From Castanea sativa (Eukaryota; Streptophyta; Magnoliopsida; Fagales; Fagaceae), in assembly GCF_040712315.1 (NCBI RefSeq), contig NC_134024.1:31819055-31883054 (forward strand): a stretch of DNA of 64,000 bases, given 5' to 3'. The notes beneath the pieces are model-generated. The model was not told the DNA's origin, did no database searches, and saw only the letters and a list, made by a program, of their open reading frames with translations. The translations under genes and the position numbers were made by a program. Of the stretch, positions 1 through 11,100 are shown piece by piece (the stretch's first letter is position 1; every line of letters starts with the position of its first letter).

Positions 1-2744
1 CCTTATATAGTTACTGGATGCTGAAAAGGACCCCTTGATCCGCTCTATCCTACAACTTCTATGAAGGAAAGGATTAGATGATCGAGGTCCCCCCGAAGAA
101 TGAGACCAAAACCGAGTGACCCTCCAAGCCTAGGGTAGGATATCCTCATAGGAATTTTTTCAAAATGTATCAAAGGGAAAGTGTCCAGTTTCCGTTTACA
201 GGTTTATCCTTTTGCTTGCATCAAAGAGGACTCCAAGTTCGAACTATCCTTTTTCAAAGCATCTATGATTAACCCCTAGGGAAAAGCAACCACGTTGCTT
301 GCACATTAGATCATACCCGATCCCTAAGGGTTTCCAACCCTACAAGGGCATGCATGTATACACTCATGGCTCTGTCATGTAAATGTGTACAGATAAAATT
401 TGTGGCAAGTAGCCAGAACTCTGCACCAAGGAGGACATTGCCAAGAGTTCAAGATCTTCTCTGAGAAGGCAAAGCCATCCATGATGAAGCCTTTTCATTG
501 TAAATTTGAATTTCCTTGTACTGTGAAAGGCCCACTGTTGGAGCCATTGACTATAGCCCATGATTTAGGGCATTGTAAAAAGCCAAATTTCGTAAAAGCA
601 TTGCTTTCCATGTAATCAAAAGAGAAGAGTCCATCCCACAAATCCAAGCATGATACAAAAGTTCCAGTTACTTGCCAAGCTTATGCATTAAGTTTGCATC
701 ACTATAGGAACTCACCATGATAAAAACCCGTTCTAGGTTTTAAGCCAAATTTTTGAAAATGATAGGAGTATGTACTTAAGCATTTTGTTTGCAGGGGAAC
801 AATTCTCAAATGAAGGTATGATCTTTACCTATTTGCATAACATTAAGAAACCCTAGTAGAGACGGCCCTAAAACTACTCGTGCATTAGTATCCACCTGAG
901 CCTTAAAGGTCCCCAACCTTACAAGGGCATGCATGCATTCGTTGATGCCTTTTGCCAAATTGCACAAATAAAAATTGGGTGACAAGTAACTGAGTCTTTC
1001 CATAGAGACAGGCAAGAGGCCAAATTTTTCTTCAAAATTGCCAAAGGGATCAAACTTTGTTTTCCTTGTATCAATTGCCTTTGTATCAAAATTGATCTCT
1101 TTGTCCAAGGATCATTGTTAATATTGTATCAGCCAAAAAAACAAGAGCTCTACATTTACTTTGATCGATAAAAAAACCTTTGATATACAAATTATGCCAA
1201 ATTTTTCCTAAAAAGGACAAGGTGTGGTACCTTCAAATTTTCATAGAGAAAAAGGGAATTCATCCCAAGATTTTTCAAAACCTATGCAAATGTTCAGTTG
1301 CTTGCCACAAAGAGGTTATGTTAAGATCTGCATCACTTTAGAAACTCGTTTAATGCCAAGAAGTCCAAATCATGGAACTTCTCCCTGTTAATTGCAAATT
1401 GAAATAGAGGCATGCTTAAAGCATTTGGGCTTAAAACTAACAAAGGCTTTGGTTTTTTGTTTCCACCATGAAAATACCTCAATGGTAATCCCGACTCCTT
1501 GCTATCCCATTCTTTCTCGAGGTGTGAGACAGAATGTGGGAAGTTCAAGATCTCGCATCCCCAAGCTTGTACAAAAGGATATGTGGCAAGATTAAAGAGT
1601 GAGTCGAATACTAAACGGAAGCAATGGACCATTTCAGTTGAAAGCCTGACTTTGGGGAATTGCAATGGGAACTGGTTTCTGTCATCTAGTGGCAAACCGA
1701 GGTCTTGGTTCATATATGGGCTCTTCAAGACAATCTGGTCGAACCCACTACCACATGGCATTTGAAACCTAAAAATAATAAGCATGAATTGGCATCAAAT
1801 GTGCATAAAAAAAAATTGCCATCAAATGCTCGTACCATCATTGTCTTAACATCATGGTAGCTCTTTGACATTCCAGTTGATAGAGAATGGAAGAAGAGAA
1901 TGGGGAAGCTTTCAAAGGAAGTACTCAAAGATGAAAAAAAGAAAGGGGCACCTGAGTGCGTTCTCTGAAACTTGAAAACGAGATGATCAAGGTATTCCCA
2001 GAAATGTCAAAGGCTTTACCGAAAGATCAGCAAGACCCAGGTCCATGGCTTTTGCTAGTCTCATAACCCTAAGGGAAACACAAGAAGCTTCTAGAGATGT
2101 TCTCATTTGTGTCACACTTCAAGTGATAGACTGAAAAGGCTGGTGCTACTAAGAAGACCCTCGATTTGTCTTTCGCAATCCAAGCCAATTATTTCATACG
2201 ATCAAGATTGATGTTAGCAAAGTCTTTGGAGTTAATTCTTTTGAAATGGCTATCAATGGCATAAACTACTATGGGTGCCCAACCCTCCCACCGCTTATAA
2301 AAATGATTTCATGTCTAGTCTAGATTCAACTATTCTCGGCATTGAAGAAAGAACTTTCAAACTTAGCCTTTTGGGAACACACACCATCACTCACAAAGTC
2401 TCAACCAAGAGGTCACATTGAACCTAAGGTAGTAAAAGATAGATGAGTCAGGTCTGGCACCCCCTATACCGGAGCAGTTTTTGTTGGGCTTCATGCTTTG
2501 TAAGGAAAACTTTGTCAAGTCTTGTTAATCATAAATTGAAGAGAAATGATCTTAGGAAAATATCTAGGTTATTCATCTTAAAGGATTTCCTTTTCAGTAC
2601 TTTTTCAAGAAAAACTGTGGAACTTCCTTGATACTACTTCCAAGTGTGGGAATTAAGACCCAATGATGGGCTCTTGAGATCAAGTCAATATGCAGTCAAT
2701 CTTTTCTTGTAGTTTTTCTTAAGGGGCCCTGATTTCAATCCCAA
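1..2744. repeat. degenerate internally duplicated repeat DNA, left arm
   Basis: No convincing gene is seen here; the open frames are short, lie on both strands and show no recognisable domain. The stretch is made of imperfect direct duplications. A segment with the words caacccTACAAGGGCATGC near 335 recurs near 914, and one with TTGCATCACTATAGGAACTC near 690 recurs near 1328. The spacing is roughly 580-640 bp. It continues beyond the inserted element 2750-8101, since the 5-bp target duplication joins the two sides. It is probably non-coding DNA of an old LTR element, but I cannot name the family. Confidence 0.5.
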
Positions 2745-2749
2745 GATCT
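2745..2749. repeat. target site duplication GATCT (left)
   Basis: GATCT directly precedes the TG of the 5' LTR and recurs at 8102-8106 directly after the CA of the 3' LTR, which fixes the ends of the element. Confidence 0.9.
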
Positions 2750-3793
2750 TGTTGGGGACATATTTTTATGCAATTGGCATATCCTTTGACAAAATACACT
2801 TTACTTGTATTTGGATAAATCTAAGTAGGTTCAAGATGATCATTACAAGTGGTTAAATTGACATGAAGATTACTCAAGAACTGCTCAAGAAAAGTGCAAA
2901 TTGCAGGTCTCAATACCTCCTCGACAGAAGCTCAATCTGTCGAGATTCATTAAAGCTCGACAAATGTCCCGATCGATCGAGCTTACGGGATTCAGTTTAT
3001 AGCCAGCAACGTTTTTACTCTAAAAGGCTATTTGTTTATGGGTTTGAATAATTCTTATTGGACTAGGAAAACCCAGGGTTTGGGTAAACCTATTTGGAAT
3101 AGGAGAGCCCATTAAAGCTCCTATTTAAAAGGAGGTGAAAAAAGAAAAACCTAACCCTAGAGAGCTTCATAAGGTTTTCTTTTTAAAACCCTAGCCTCCT
3201 CCTACAGAAGAAAGAGTTCTTGCTGCGTTTCTTGTACGCCTTTGGGTTTTGTAACCAAGCAAAGTGTCTTGCACCAACATTGAAGATCTTATTGGTGTTT
3301 CTATATGAAGCTGCTGCAAATCAACTATAACAATCAAAGAGTTGTTGTGGAGTTAGTCATGTACTGGGATTCGTACAAAGGAGTAAGGCGCATACTGGGA
3401 TCCGTGCATCAAATTGGTTAGTCACGTACTTAGGAGCCGTGCATTGAAAGGAGAAATTGTCACTACAGAACAAGTACAATTGGGTATTGGGGTAAGGGTT
3501 CAACTGTAGGTTGGTAAGGTACTTGGGATTCCTTTACTTGTAACCACTTGTTGTGATAATAGTGGAATTTCGGGAGTGGTGACCTTAAAATCACCCGGTG
3601 GGGTTTTTGCCGTGTAGGTTTTCCCTATTCATAAACAAATCACCGTGCCATTTATTTTACGCTGCATACTTTAGTTTAATTGGTGATTTGTTTGTGTTAC
3701 CACACGCTTTGCATGTTAATTTGATTAATTAATAACTTGGTTAATTAATCAACTTAATTCATCACAAGGGGTCAATACGTTTTTGGCCTATCA
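2750..3793 (+). repeat. 5' LTR of gag-only element
   Basis: It starts TGTTGGGGACATA and ends TTGGCCTATCA, and is nearly the same as 7094-8101 apart from small differences and a roughly 40-bp segment near 3680 that is missing from the other LTR. Around 3360-3450 it has three tandem copies of a motif like GTACTGGGATCCGTGCA. A self-complementary TCGA-rich stretch lies at 2925-2985. Solo copies of the same LTR family occur at 40449, 46408 and, reversed, at 55619. Confidence 0.92.
3118..3134 (+). promoter_or_regulatory. putative LTR TATA region inside a small hairpin
   Basis: CTCCTATTTAAAAGGAG has self-complementary ends (CTCCT/AGGAG) around a TATTTAAA core. It precedes a purine-rich stretch and is preserved in the 3' LTR (near 7462). 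A TATA role is inferred from position and composition only. Confidence 0.4.
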
Positions 3794-3795
3794 AG

Positions 3796-3807
3796 TGGTA
3801 TCAGAGC
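3796..3807 (+). other. primer binding site (initiator Met tRNA)
   Basis: TGGTATCAGAGC lies 2 nt after the 5' LTR and is complementary to the 3' end of plant initiator methionine tRNA, the standard primer for copia elements. Confidence 0.88.
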
Positions 3808-3864
3808 AGGCACACTATGATTAGGGTTTAATCTTTGTTGTGTGATCCATTGACCCCTGTTGTC

Positions 3865-4743
3865 ATGGAAACTCTTGATTGTTTTGATTTGCATAATCTT
3901 ATGTTGAATGATGATGATGATATTCATGATGCCTATTGCAAGCTTTATAATTTTTGTATGAAATCTCTTGAATGTTCTACAAAATTAAAAGCTAAATTTA
4001 AAAAGGTCAAGCTTGAAAAATATGATTTGATTGCAAAATTGGATGAAGTCAATAATTTGAATGAGAATTTTAAAAATCAAATTTCATCCCATATGGACAA
4101 AATTAAGAGTTTGGAAGAACAACTAGTTAAATTTAAAACTGAAGTTGAAAATTTAACTAGTGCCAAACTTGTTGTTAAGCCTAACTCAAAAGAAAAAGAT
4201 TTTTATATTCCCCCATTTAAAAGGAATAATGAAGAGTTGAAGGCTAATATTGCTAGGATAGACAAAGGTAAACTTTCTGATGTTAACGCTGAAGTTTCTA
4301 AACTTATGTCTAAAACTCCTCCTAGGTTTAATCAAAATTCTGAATTTGTCCCCATTTGTCATCATTGTCATATTGTTGGTCATATTAGGCCAAATTGTCC
4401 CAAGATGAAGTCTCTGTCAACCTCTAAGGTTAGACCTCCTTCTAGGAAGCATAGTAGTTCGAAAACTACTCATGTTTGTCACCATTGTGGTGCTTCTGGT
4501 CACACTCGTCCTAATTGTTTCAAGTTGTTTCCTCACAAGCGAGTGTCCAATAGGTCTCATCCTTTGTCTAAAGGCTTTGTACCTATTCTTGGTGAGTTAT
4601 TAAAAGTTTTGAGCTTTTTAACTCAATTTCAGGGGAATTCTAATTCCTCTATGTCCTTTAGTAGTCATACTAGGACACGTGCCTTTTCATCTTCACGGCC
4701 AAAGACTCATGCTGTGTGGGTGAGGAAGGATCCTAAGACTTAA
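3865..4743 (+). CDS. truncated gag-like nucleocapsid protein with two CCHC zinc knuckles
   Basis: This is an uninterrupted 292-residue frame from the first ATG (METLDCF). Gag protein coats and packages element RNA into virus-like particles. Residues about 40-110 are Lys/Glu/Leu-rich and look coiled-coil. Two CX2CX4HX4C knuckles follow, CHHCHIVGHIRPNC at 4357-4398 and CHHCGASGHTRPNC at 4480-4521, with a basic Ser-rich linker between them and a Ser/Arg-rich tail. The usual N-terminal copia gag domain is missing, so this corresponds to the C-terminal half of a SIRE-type gag. The frame then stops and no pol follows. The open frame in an element without pol suggests recent loss of pol or use as a trans-mobilised substrate. 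The frame is open further upstream without an ATG. Confidence 0.8.
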   Translation: METLDCFDLHNLMLNDDDDIHDAYCKLYNFCMKSLECSTKLKAKFKKVKLEKYDLIAKLDEVNNLNENFKNQISSHMDKIKSLEEQLVKFKTEVENLTSAKLVVKPNSKEKDFYIPPFKRNNEELKANIARIDKGKLSDVNAEVSKLMSKTPPRFNQNSEFVPICHHCHIVGHIRPNCPKMKSLSTSKVRPPSRKHSSSKTTHVCHHCGASGHTRPNCFKLFPHKRVSNRSHPLSKGFVPILGELLKVLSFLTQFQGNSNSSMSFSSHTRTRAFSSSRPKTHAVWVRKDPKT

Positions 4744-5228
4744 TTGTCTTTTCTGTTTGTCCTCTGCTTTAATTCTTTCTATCTAAAGTTGGACTCTCTT
4801 TGCTTGATTTCTTATCTGCTTTTGAAATCATGCTTTCATGCATTTGTATGTTTTCTATCTTGCCTTCATGCAGCTGTATCTTTCTTTTATGCATTGCTTT
4901 GCTTTGTTTAACATGTTTTTGTTTGTTTGTTTTCAGTTTTGCTTTATTTTGTTTTTCAACAAAAAAAAAAAGAGGGAAAAATCAGAAAAATACAAAAACA
5001 GTATATGTTTGTGTACATCGGTTCTTGTAACTTTAAAATGACCTTTGAAACAAAGTTTTCTAAACTTTGTATCTCTTGTAGCTTAGATGAGCATTCCTAT
5101 GCACAACTAAGCAAGTGAGCTTTGTGGCTCTTTGTTTGTGATGAGTAAGGTTAAGTGATCTCTTGTACTTAACACTCGTATCACTCTTTTGACGGGTAGG
5201 ACTAAAAAATCCTAAGAGAAAGGTATAA
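4744..5228 (+). other. non-coding interior, T-rich
   Basis: This T-rich spacer with a run of A near 4960 lies between gag and the tandem repeats. The open frames in it are low-complexity (Phe/Cys/Leu) and I do not regard them as genes. Confidence 0.5.
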
Positions 5229-5710
5229 ATAACCATCTCACCACTGTTACCCGCCAAGCATGATATGACATCTGTATGCTTCGGCATAGCAAAAGGGCAA
5301 TGTCAATGACATTTGTATGCTTTGGCATAGCAAAAGTGCAATGTCAATGACATTTGTATGTTTTGGCATAGAAAAAGTGCAATGTCAAAAGTTTAACATA
5401 ATTGGGTATTTCTTTTCTCTCCTTTGTATACCCATGAATGGTTTGCTTAATAAAAAGAAAATATGCAAAGAACCATCTCACTGTTACCCGCCAATCATGA
5501 TATGACATCTGTATGCTTCGACATAGCAAAAAGGCAATGTCAATGACATCTGTATGCTTCGGCATAGCAAAAGTGCAATGTCAATGACATCTGTATGTTT
5601 CGGCATAGCAAAAGTGCAATGTCAAAAGTTTAACATAATTGGGTATTTCTTTTCTCTCCTTTTTATACCCATGAATGGTTTGCTTAATAAAAAGAAAATA
5701 TGCAAAGAAA
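5229..5710 (+). repeat. two-level tandem repeat (2 x about 237 bp, each with 3 x 41 bp)
   Basis: Three 41-bp monomers starting ATGACATCTGTATGCTTCGG begin at 5265, 5306 and 5347, and three more at 5502, 5543 and 5584. Both sets are preceded by ACCATCTCA...TGTTACCCGCCAA and followed by the same TTTAACATAATTGGG segment, so the larger unit repeats with a period of 237 bp. Confidence 0.9.
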
Positions 5711-7078
5711 ATAAAAGATAAAAGAATAAAAAAAAAATGCTTTAAATATGATTGCAAGCGTGTTTTCTAGGAGATGTAGGAGTTATAGGATGTACCTCGA
5801 AGGTGATAGTCTCCATTAAACAGTTATGATTGTGTGTGAGTTAAAGTGATTTTCTCATATCTCAAATCGTCATAACATAGAAACACTTATGCAATCTTGC
5901 GATGTTTTACACACACAACACGCAATATTCTTTGCTACTCTTGATACATGTGTAGGTACAATGTGATTTGGCCATCACAAGGTTTACATGTGTTGATGTA
6001 TACTCACTAAACTGTCTTGACTTGTTTTTGAAACATAAAATCGGTTAGACTTGTTTAGTGTGTGAGTGTGTGTTTTGGGATCCATGTGATTAAAATTGTT
6101 GTTAAGAGATGTTTTTGAGAGGTTAAAATGGGTTGGATCTTTGGCTGAGTTGCATGTTTGATTGCATTCATATCTATGTTTTATCTCTTCTTGAAAAACT
6201 GGTTTTAAGCCATCTCGACACCTCTCAATACCTAGCTTATCTGTCGAGCTCTTCTGTTGCATCTTATCGCAATCTCAACACCTCTCAATAGCTAGGTGGA
6301 TCGATCGAGAAAGTCCTCTCGATAGCTTCTCGATAGTTGTTCGATCCATCGAGGTCTACTCGATAGCTCCTTAATACCTCTCGATCCATCGAGATCCTTT
6401 GCATGCATTTCATTTTTTTTTTGTTTTGCATTTTTTCCTTTGTGTCCATAGCATCTTGTTTTTCTTTTTCTTGCGGGTCTTTGGTTCCTTGTTCTCCTTG
6501 TTCCCTCTATATCTGTTTTCTGTCTTTCTCCGGTCAAGTCTTTTGGCTTTTTATGCCCTTTGACAATCGTGTCAAAAAGGGGGAGAAATTTTAGAATTGA
6601 ATGTCATTCCTTAGGGGGAGTAATAGACTTAGGGGGAGAACTTCATGTTAAAGGGAAGAAAGTTTTTTGTTGTAACTAACTTAAGGGGAGAGTTAGTTTG
6701 ATACGCATTGATATTGATATATTTTTGTGTTGTGTATCTTTTGGTTTTGTAACCATTTTTACATACATGATGCTTATCAAGTGGTATATGTGATGATGTA
6801 TGTGTTTCACTCTTTATCTCACATGTGTTGTTTCTTTTCTCTCTTTATACACATGTCTCTTGTTTATTTAACTTGTCATTGTTTTCCACATGGTACCTTG
6901 ATGTGTTTTGTTTAGTGCCTTTCAGGAAAGACAAGTTAAAGCCAAGTCAAGATTCCGAACCTTCTTCTTGCAGCAACTTCCAAGGTTCAGATCTTTTAGA
7001 CTAGGCTTATTTATTCTGTAATCTTGAGTATAATGTATTCTAGGACATTCAATGTACTCTTGTATTTTGTCACGGATT
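5711..7078 (+). other. non-coding interior with TCGA-palindrome cluster and G-rich tracts
   Basis: At 6230-6395 there are repeated words such as CTCGATAG, GATCGATCGAG and TCGATCCATCGAG, which are self-complementary. Several AGGGGGAG-type tracts lie between 6569 and 6680, among them one after GTCAAAA, the arrangement I associate with the ends of SIRE-type pol/env-like regions. No gene is seen. Confidence 0.5.
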
Positions 7079-7093
7079 GCCAAAGGGGGAGAT
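7079..7093 (+). other. polypurine tract
   Basis: GCCAAAGGGGGAGAT directly precedes the TG of the 3' LTR, the expected position of the plus-strand primer. Confidence 0.8.
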
Positions 7094-8101
7094 TGTTGGG
7101 GACATATTTTTATGTAATTGGCATATCCTTTGACAAAATGCACTTTACTTGTATTTGGGTAAATCTAAGTAGGTTCAAGATGATCATTACAAGTGGTTAA
7201 ATTGACATGAAGATTACTCAAGAACTTCTCAAGAAAAGTGCTAACTGCAGGTCTCGATACCTCCTCGACAGAAGCTCAATTTGTCGAGATTCATTAAAGC
7301 TCGACAGATGTCCCGATCGATCGAGCTTACGGGATTTAGTTTATAGCCAGCAACGTTTTCACTCTAAAATGCTATTTGTTTATGGGTTTGAATAATTCTT
7401 ATTGGACTAGGAAAACCCAGGGTTTGTGTAAATCTATTTGGAATAGGAGAGCCCATTAAAGCTCCTATTTAAAAGGAGGTGGAAAAAGAAAAACCTAACC
7501 CTAGAGAGCTTCATAAGGTTTTCTTTTTAAAACCCTAGCCTCCTCCTACAGAAGAAAGAGTTCTTGCTGCATTTCTTGTACGCCTTTGGATTTTGTAACC
7601 AAGCAAAGTCTCTTGCATCAACATTGAAGATCTTATTGATGTTTCTATGTGAAGCTGCTGCAAATCAACTACAACAATCAAAGGGTTGTTGTGGAGTTAG
7701 TCACGTACTAGGATTCGGGTAAAGGAGTAAGCCGCGTACTGGGATCCGTGCATCAAATTGGTTAGTCACGTACTTGGGAGCCGTGCATTGAAAGGAGAAA
7801 TTGTCACTACAGAACAAGTCCAATTAGGTATTAGGGTAAGGGTTCAACTGTAGGTTGGTAAGGTACTTGGGATTCCTTTACTTGTAACCGCTTATTGTGA
7901 TAATTGTATAATTTCGAGAGTGGTGACCTTAAAATCACCCGGTGGGGTTTTTGCCGTGTAGGTTTTTCCCATTCGTAAACAAATCACCGTGTCATTTATT
8001 TTCTGCTGCATACTTTAGTTTGATTAATTTGATTAATTAATAACTTGGCCAATTAATCAACTTAATTCATCACAAGGAGTCAATACGTTTTTGGCCTATC
8101 A
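7094..8101 (+). repeat. 3' LTR of gag-only element
   Basis: This is the counterpart of 2750-3793, ending TTGGCCTATCA. It lacks a short segment near the TTTGCATGTTAAT part of the 5' LTR and carries scattered substitutions, so insertion is not very recent. Confidence 0.92.
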
Positions 8102-8106
8102 GATCT
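8102..8106. repeat. target site duplication GATCT (right)
   Basis: Matches 2745-2749 exactly. Confidence 0.9.
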
Positions 8107-11100
8107 AGTTGATGTTGTCAACCAATTGCATGAAATTTTCAAGAAAACCCTAAGAATAGGGAGGATTCCGAAGCTTGGCCCAATCTAAAGACTTTTGTGG
8201 GATTAAGATCTCCTTTAGAGGAAATGTATTGCCAGTTCTAGGCTCAGAAAAACCAAGCAAGTCTTGGCCCATCTCCATTAATAATCTTCAAGAGGCCGTT
8301 CAGATGGTCGAAGAACCAGAAAAATGCCATACTGAGGCGGAATTTTTCTCGATTCTTCTCGTGTAAAAAGGGATGAAGCCGATGGTTACAAGAGCGTCAT
8401 GAATTCCTATGCAAATCCCACGTGGGATTGTCTCCACAAAACCGATGGGTCATCCATGTTCTTCGAATTCACCTTAATTGGGGTCATGACTGAAACTTGT
8501 ATAACCATTTCTGAATACACAGGCCATGTTAGCTCATTCAAGAGCCCACTCCAAGGAGTTGCAAACTGCAATAAACCTACTTCAGCTTACCTTGTGGATG
8601 CAACATCTCAATCAATCAGTATGAGACACTTATATTGAACATGAGAATGGACAATTAAAAGGATGCATGAGGCCACTCTATTGGAGGAGGGCCTAGGTAT
8701 TTCCAACTTTGTTGGATCCTTTCAGGGCCAAGATTCCCCACTAACCTCGGTTCTTTTGAATTCCCTTTTCAAGAACTGGCTTTGGTTTATCAAATATCAA
8801 GCAAGAGAAGCACAACCTAAGTTGTCTACTCCAATAATGTCGACTAATTTCCTTCATAGAAGCCACCGAGGGTCCTCGATTCCCTATCTCAAACATGAGC
8901 CACAACCAATTCTATTGAGGCTTTAAAAGAACGATTGGTGAGATTAGAGATCCAAAAGATGTCCATATAGACCAGAAGAAGGCCAAGCCTATAGGTGCTC
9001 CCAATATGATTCTGGGGCGGATTTTTAGTGGTCTCATTCCTGTACGACCACTAAAAATCCATCGTGCAGCCCCCACATTACCCATGAGGGCTAGCAACCA
9101 CAAGTCTAGGAGCATAATTCAGCCAGAAGTTGGAGTCGATCCGTACAATTTGCAATCTCTTCCGTCAAAGCATCTCAAAATGGTAAAAATAACCCAACAT
9201 CTCTCCAGCAAGATTAGCTAGCTTGAACTTGGTTTTCAGCAGCTTGCCTTAGTATTTCCTTCATGGTCTTAATCAATAAAAGTTTTCTTTCACCTTTGGG
9301 TAGTCTAAGTGGTCGGGTTTCCCTCAAAAAGATCCTCTCTTTCCCCAAGTATCCTAGGATGTCTTTGGGTTTCTTGATATGTGAATCCTCACACCTTTCA
9401 ATTAAAAATCTCACCAAGCTATGAAAGTGATTGAGAGACCATGCAAAACGCCACACTGGGGTAGCTTTTTTCGCATGGTTTCTCCCCTTCAAATAAATTT
9501 TTAAGTAATCATCTCGACAAAATCTTTAACTTTAGCAAGAGCCACAATCGCAATTTCTTGGCAAGATCATCAGACAATCTTACAAACTGCTTGAAGCATT
9601 AAGGGAAAAATGCGAAATGTCTCCAATTTTATCGAATCTTTCCATGACCCAAGTCTTTGTCCAACTTTTTCCATTTCCTTTTCAATAACATTCCCAACCG
9701 TGTTGGGACCACCTTAGCTCTGGTGATTCACTCAACAATTCTCGGATGCATGAGAAATCAGCTTTGGCTACTTCAGTAATACAATGTTAGGACTTGCTCA
9801 TGACAAATGCCAACAAATTTTGTAGCAAATAAGGGCAAAATACTTCCAACTTTATCGGGTTTGGCATAGCCTTGATATGTCTCTAACTCCAGTCAATCTA
9901 TTTCCATTTTAGGAACATGCTTTAATCAAGCCGACATGACGTCACTCGCATTGCATTCTTCAATAAATAGTACCAACAAAACATCTGAATATTTGTGATG
10001 ATACAATTAGAGAGCTATTCATTTGCTCAACATCTAGGTGAGAATGCCCCATTAAAATATCAGGGAAATGCATTAACATCCCTTCTTGTCATTCTCATAT
10101 TGCCTTTCTTAGGTCCCTAATGTGGCATGTTGCCTTGACAAGTCATCTCAATGATTCATATGAAAATGAAGTTTGCTACTTGTGCTTCACAAGAATCTTC
10201 ACCCCAGATAAGAAAATCTTCATCTCAAGATGTATGCCAAGCAGGGAGTCAATCATCTAAGGCATCTTTGCGAGGAGGAAACCTCCATCCCCTGAGTGGA
10301 TCTATCTAAAAGCTTCTGAATATTAGGAATGTCATCCATTGGAAACACTAGAACCCAAGTTTGGCCTTGCCACCTCGCCCCAAACACTATCCCAACAAAA
10401 CCTTCTCTCATGTCGATTGGCTTAGGTTTGTTGCAATCTTGTCCACATTTTTCAAAAAAAGAAAAAAAAAAGGAGATATTTCCAAAATAAAATCAAAAGC
10501 ATAAAGGTTCAAACCAAAAGATCAAATCATGAAAATTTGTGTTTTGAACACATGCATCTTTTAAGAGTGGCAAGTCAATGCCCAAACTCCTTCTGTAAGG
10601 AAAGAGTTGTTTGAGTGAAGCGGTTATCCCTTACCAGGGATAAGGGGAATGTGATCCTCAAACACTCACATCATGATATCCCATCTCAACAACTTTGCAT
10701 TCATGAAATATTCACCATTTTTGCAAAGTGTCATATTCAATTCTCATATTGATAATCACCATTTGGGAAGGCCCTAACCAAAATCATTGCAAACCCTAAA
10801 TCATTGAATGACCATATGTTCAAATTTCATTGACCAAATGATTGAATTTGAAATGATGGAAGCATTTGTTTCGGCTATCCAAATAGTTTTATCGCTTGAT
10901 AGCCCCTTTAAGCTAGAAAGAAAATGCTTTTTTTCAAAAATTACCCAAATTTATAATTTGGCACTTAAGCACCTTAGGCTAAGAAGTAAGTGCTCAGGAT
11001 GACAGAGAAAGGCATTCATTTCACTACCGTCCCACTTACAGAGAAATATCCCTTGCTAGCCTAGTTGAGCCAGTTGAATTATTTTCTTGTTTAACCCAGC

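Larger units (their letters stand above)
2750..8101 (+). mobile_element. non-autonomous LTR retrotransposon with gag only (SIRE/Maximus-like copia derivative)
   Basis: The element has two LTRs of 1044 and 1008 bp, both TG...CA, a Met-tRNA primer site, a polypurine tract and a perfect 5-bp TSD. The 3.3-kb interior holds one intact gag-like frame. I found no protease, integrase, reverse transcriptase or RNase H in either strand, so it could move only with enzymes supplied in trans. The tandem CX2CX4HX4C knuckles and the several AGGGGGAG tracts after the coding part are features I associate with SIRE/Maximus copia elements. That lineage call is inference. Confidence 0.88.

Noticed and set aside
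1333..1785. 150-codon open frame on the minus strand
   Set aside because: No domain, overlaps frames on the other strand and lies in internally duplicated non-coding repeat DNA; it looks like chance.
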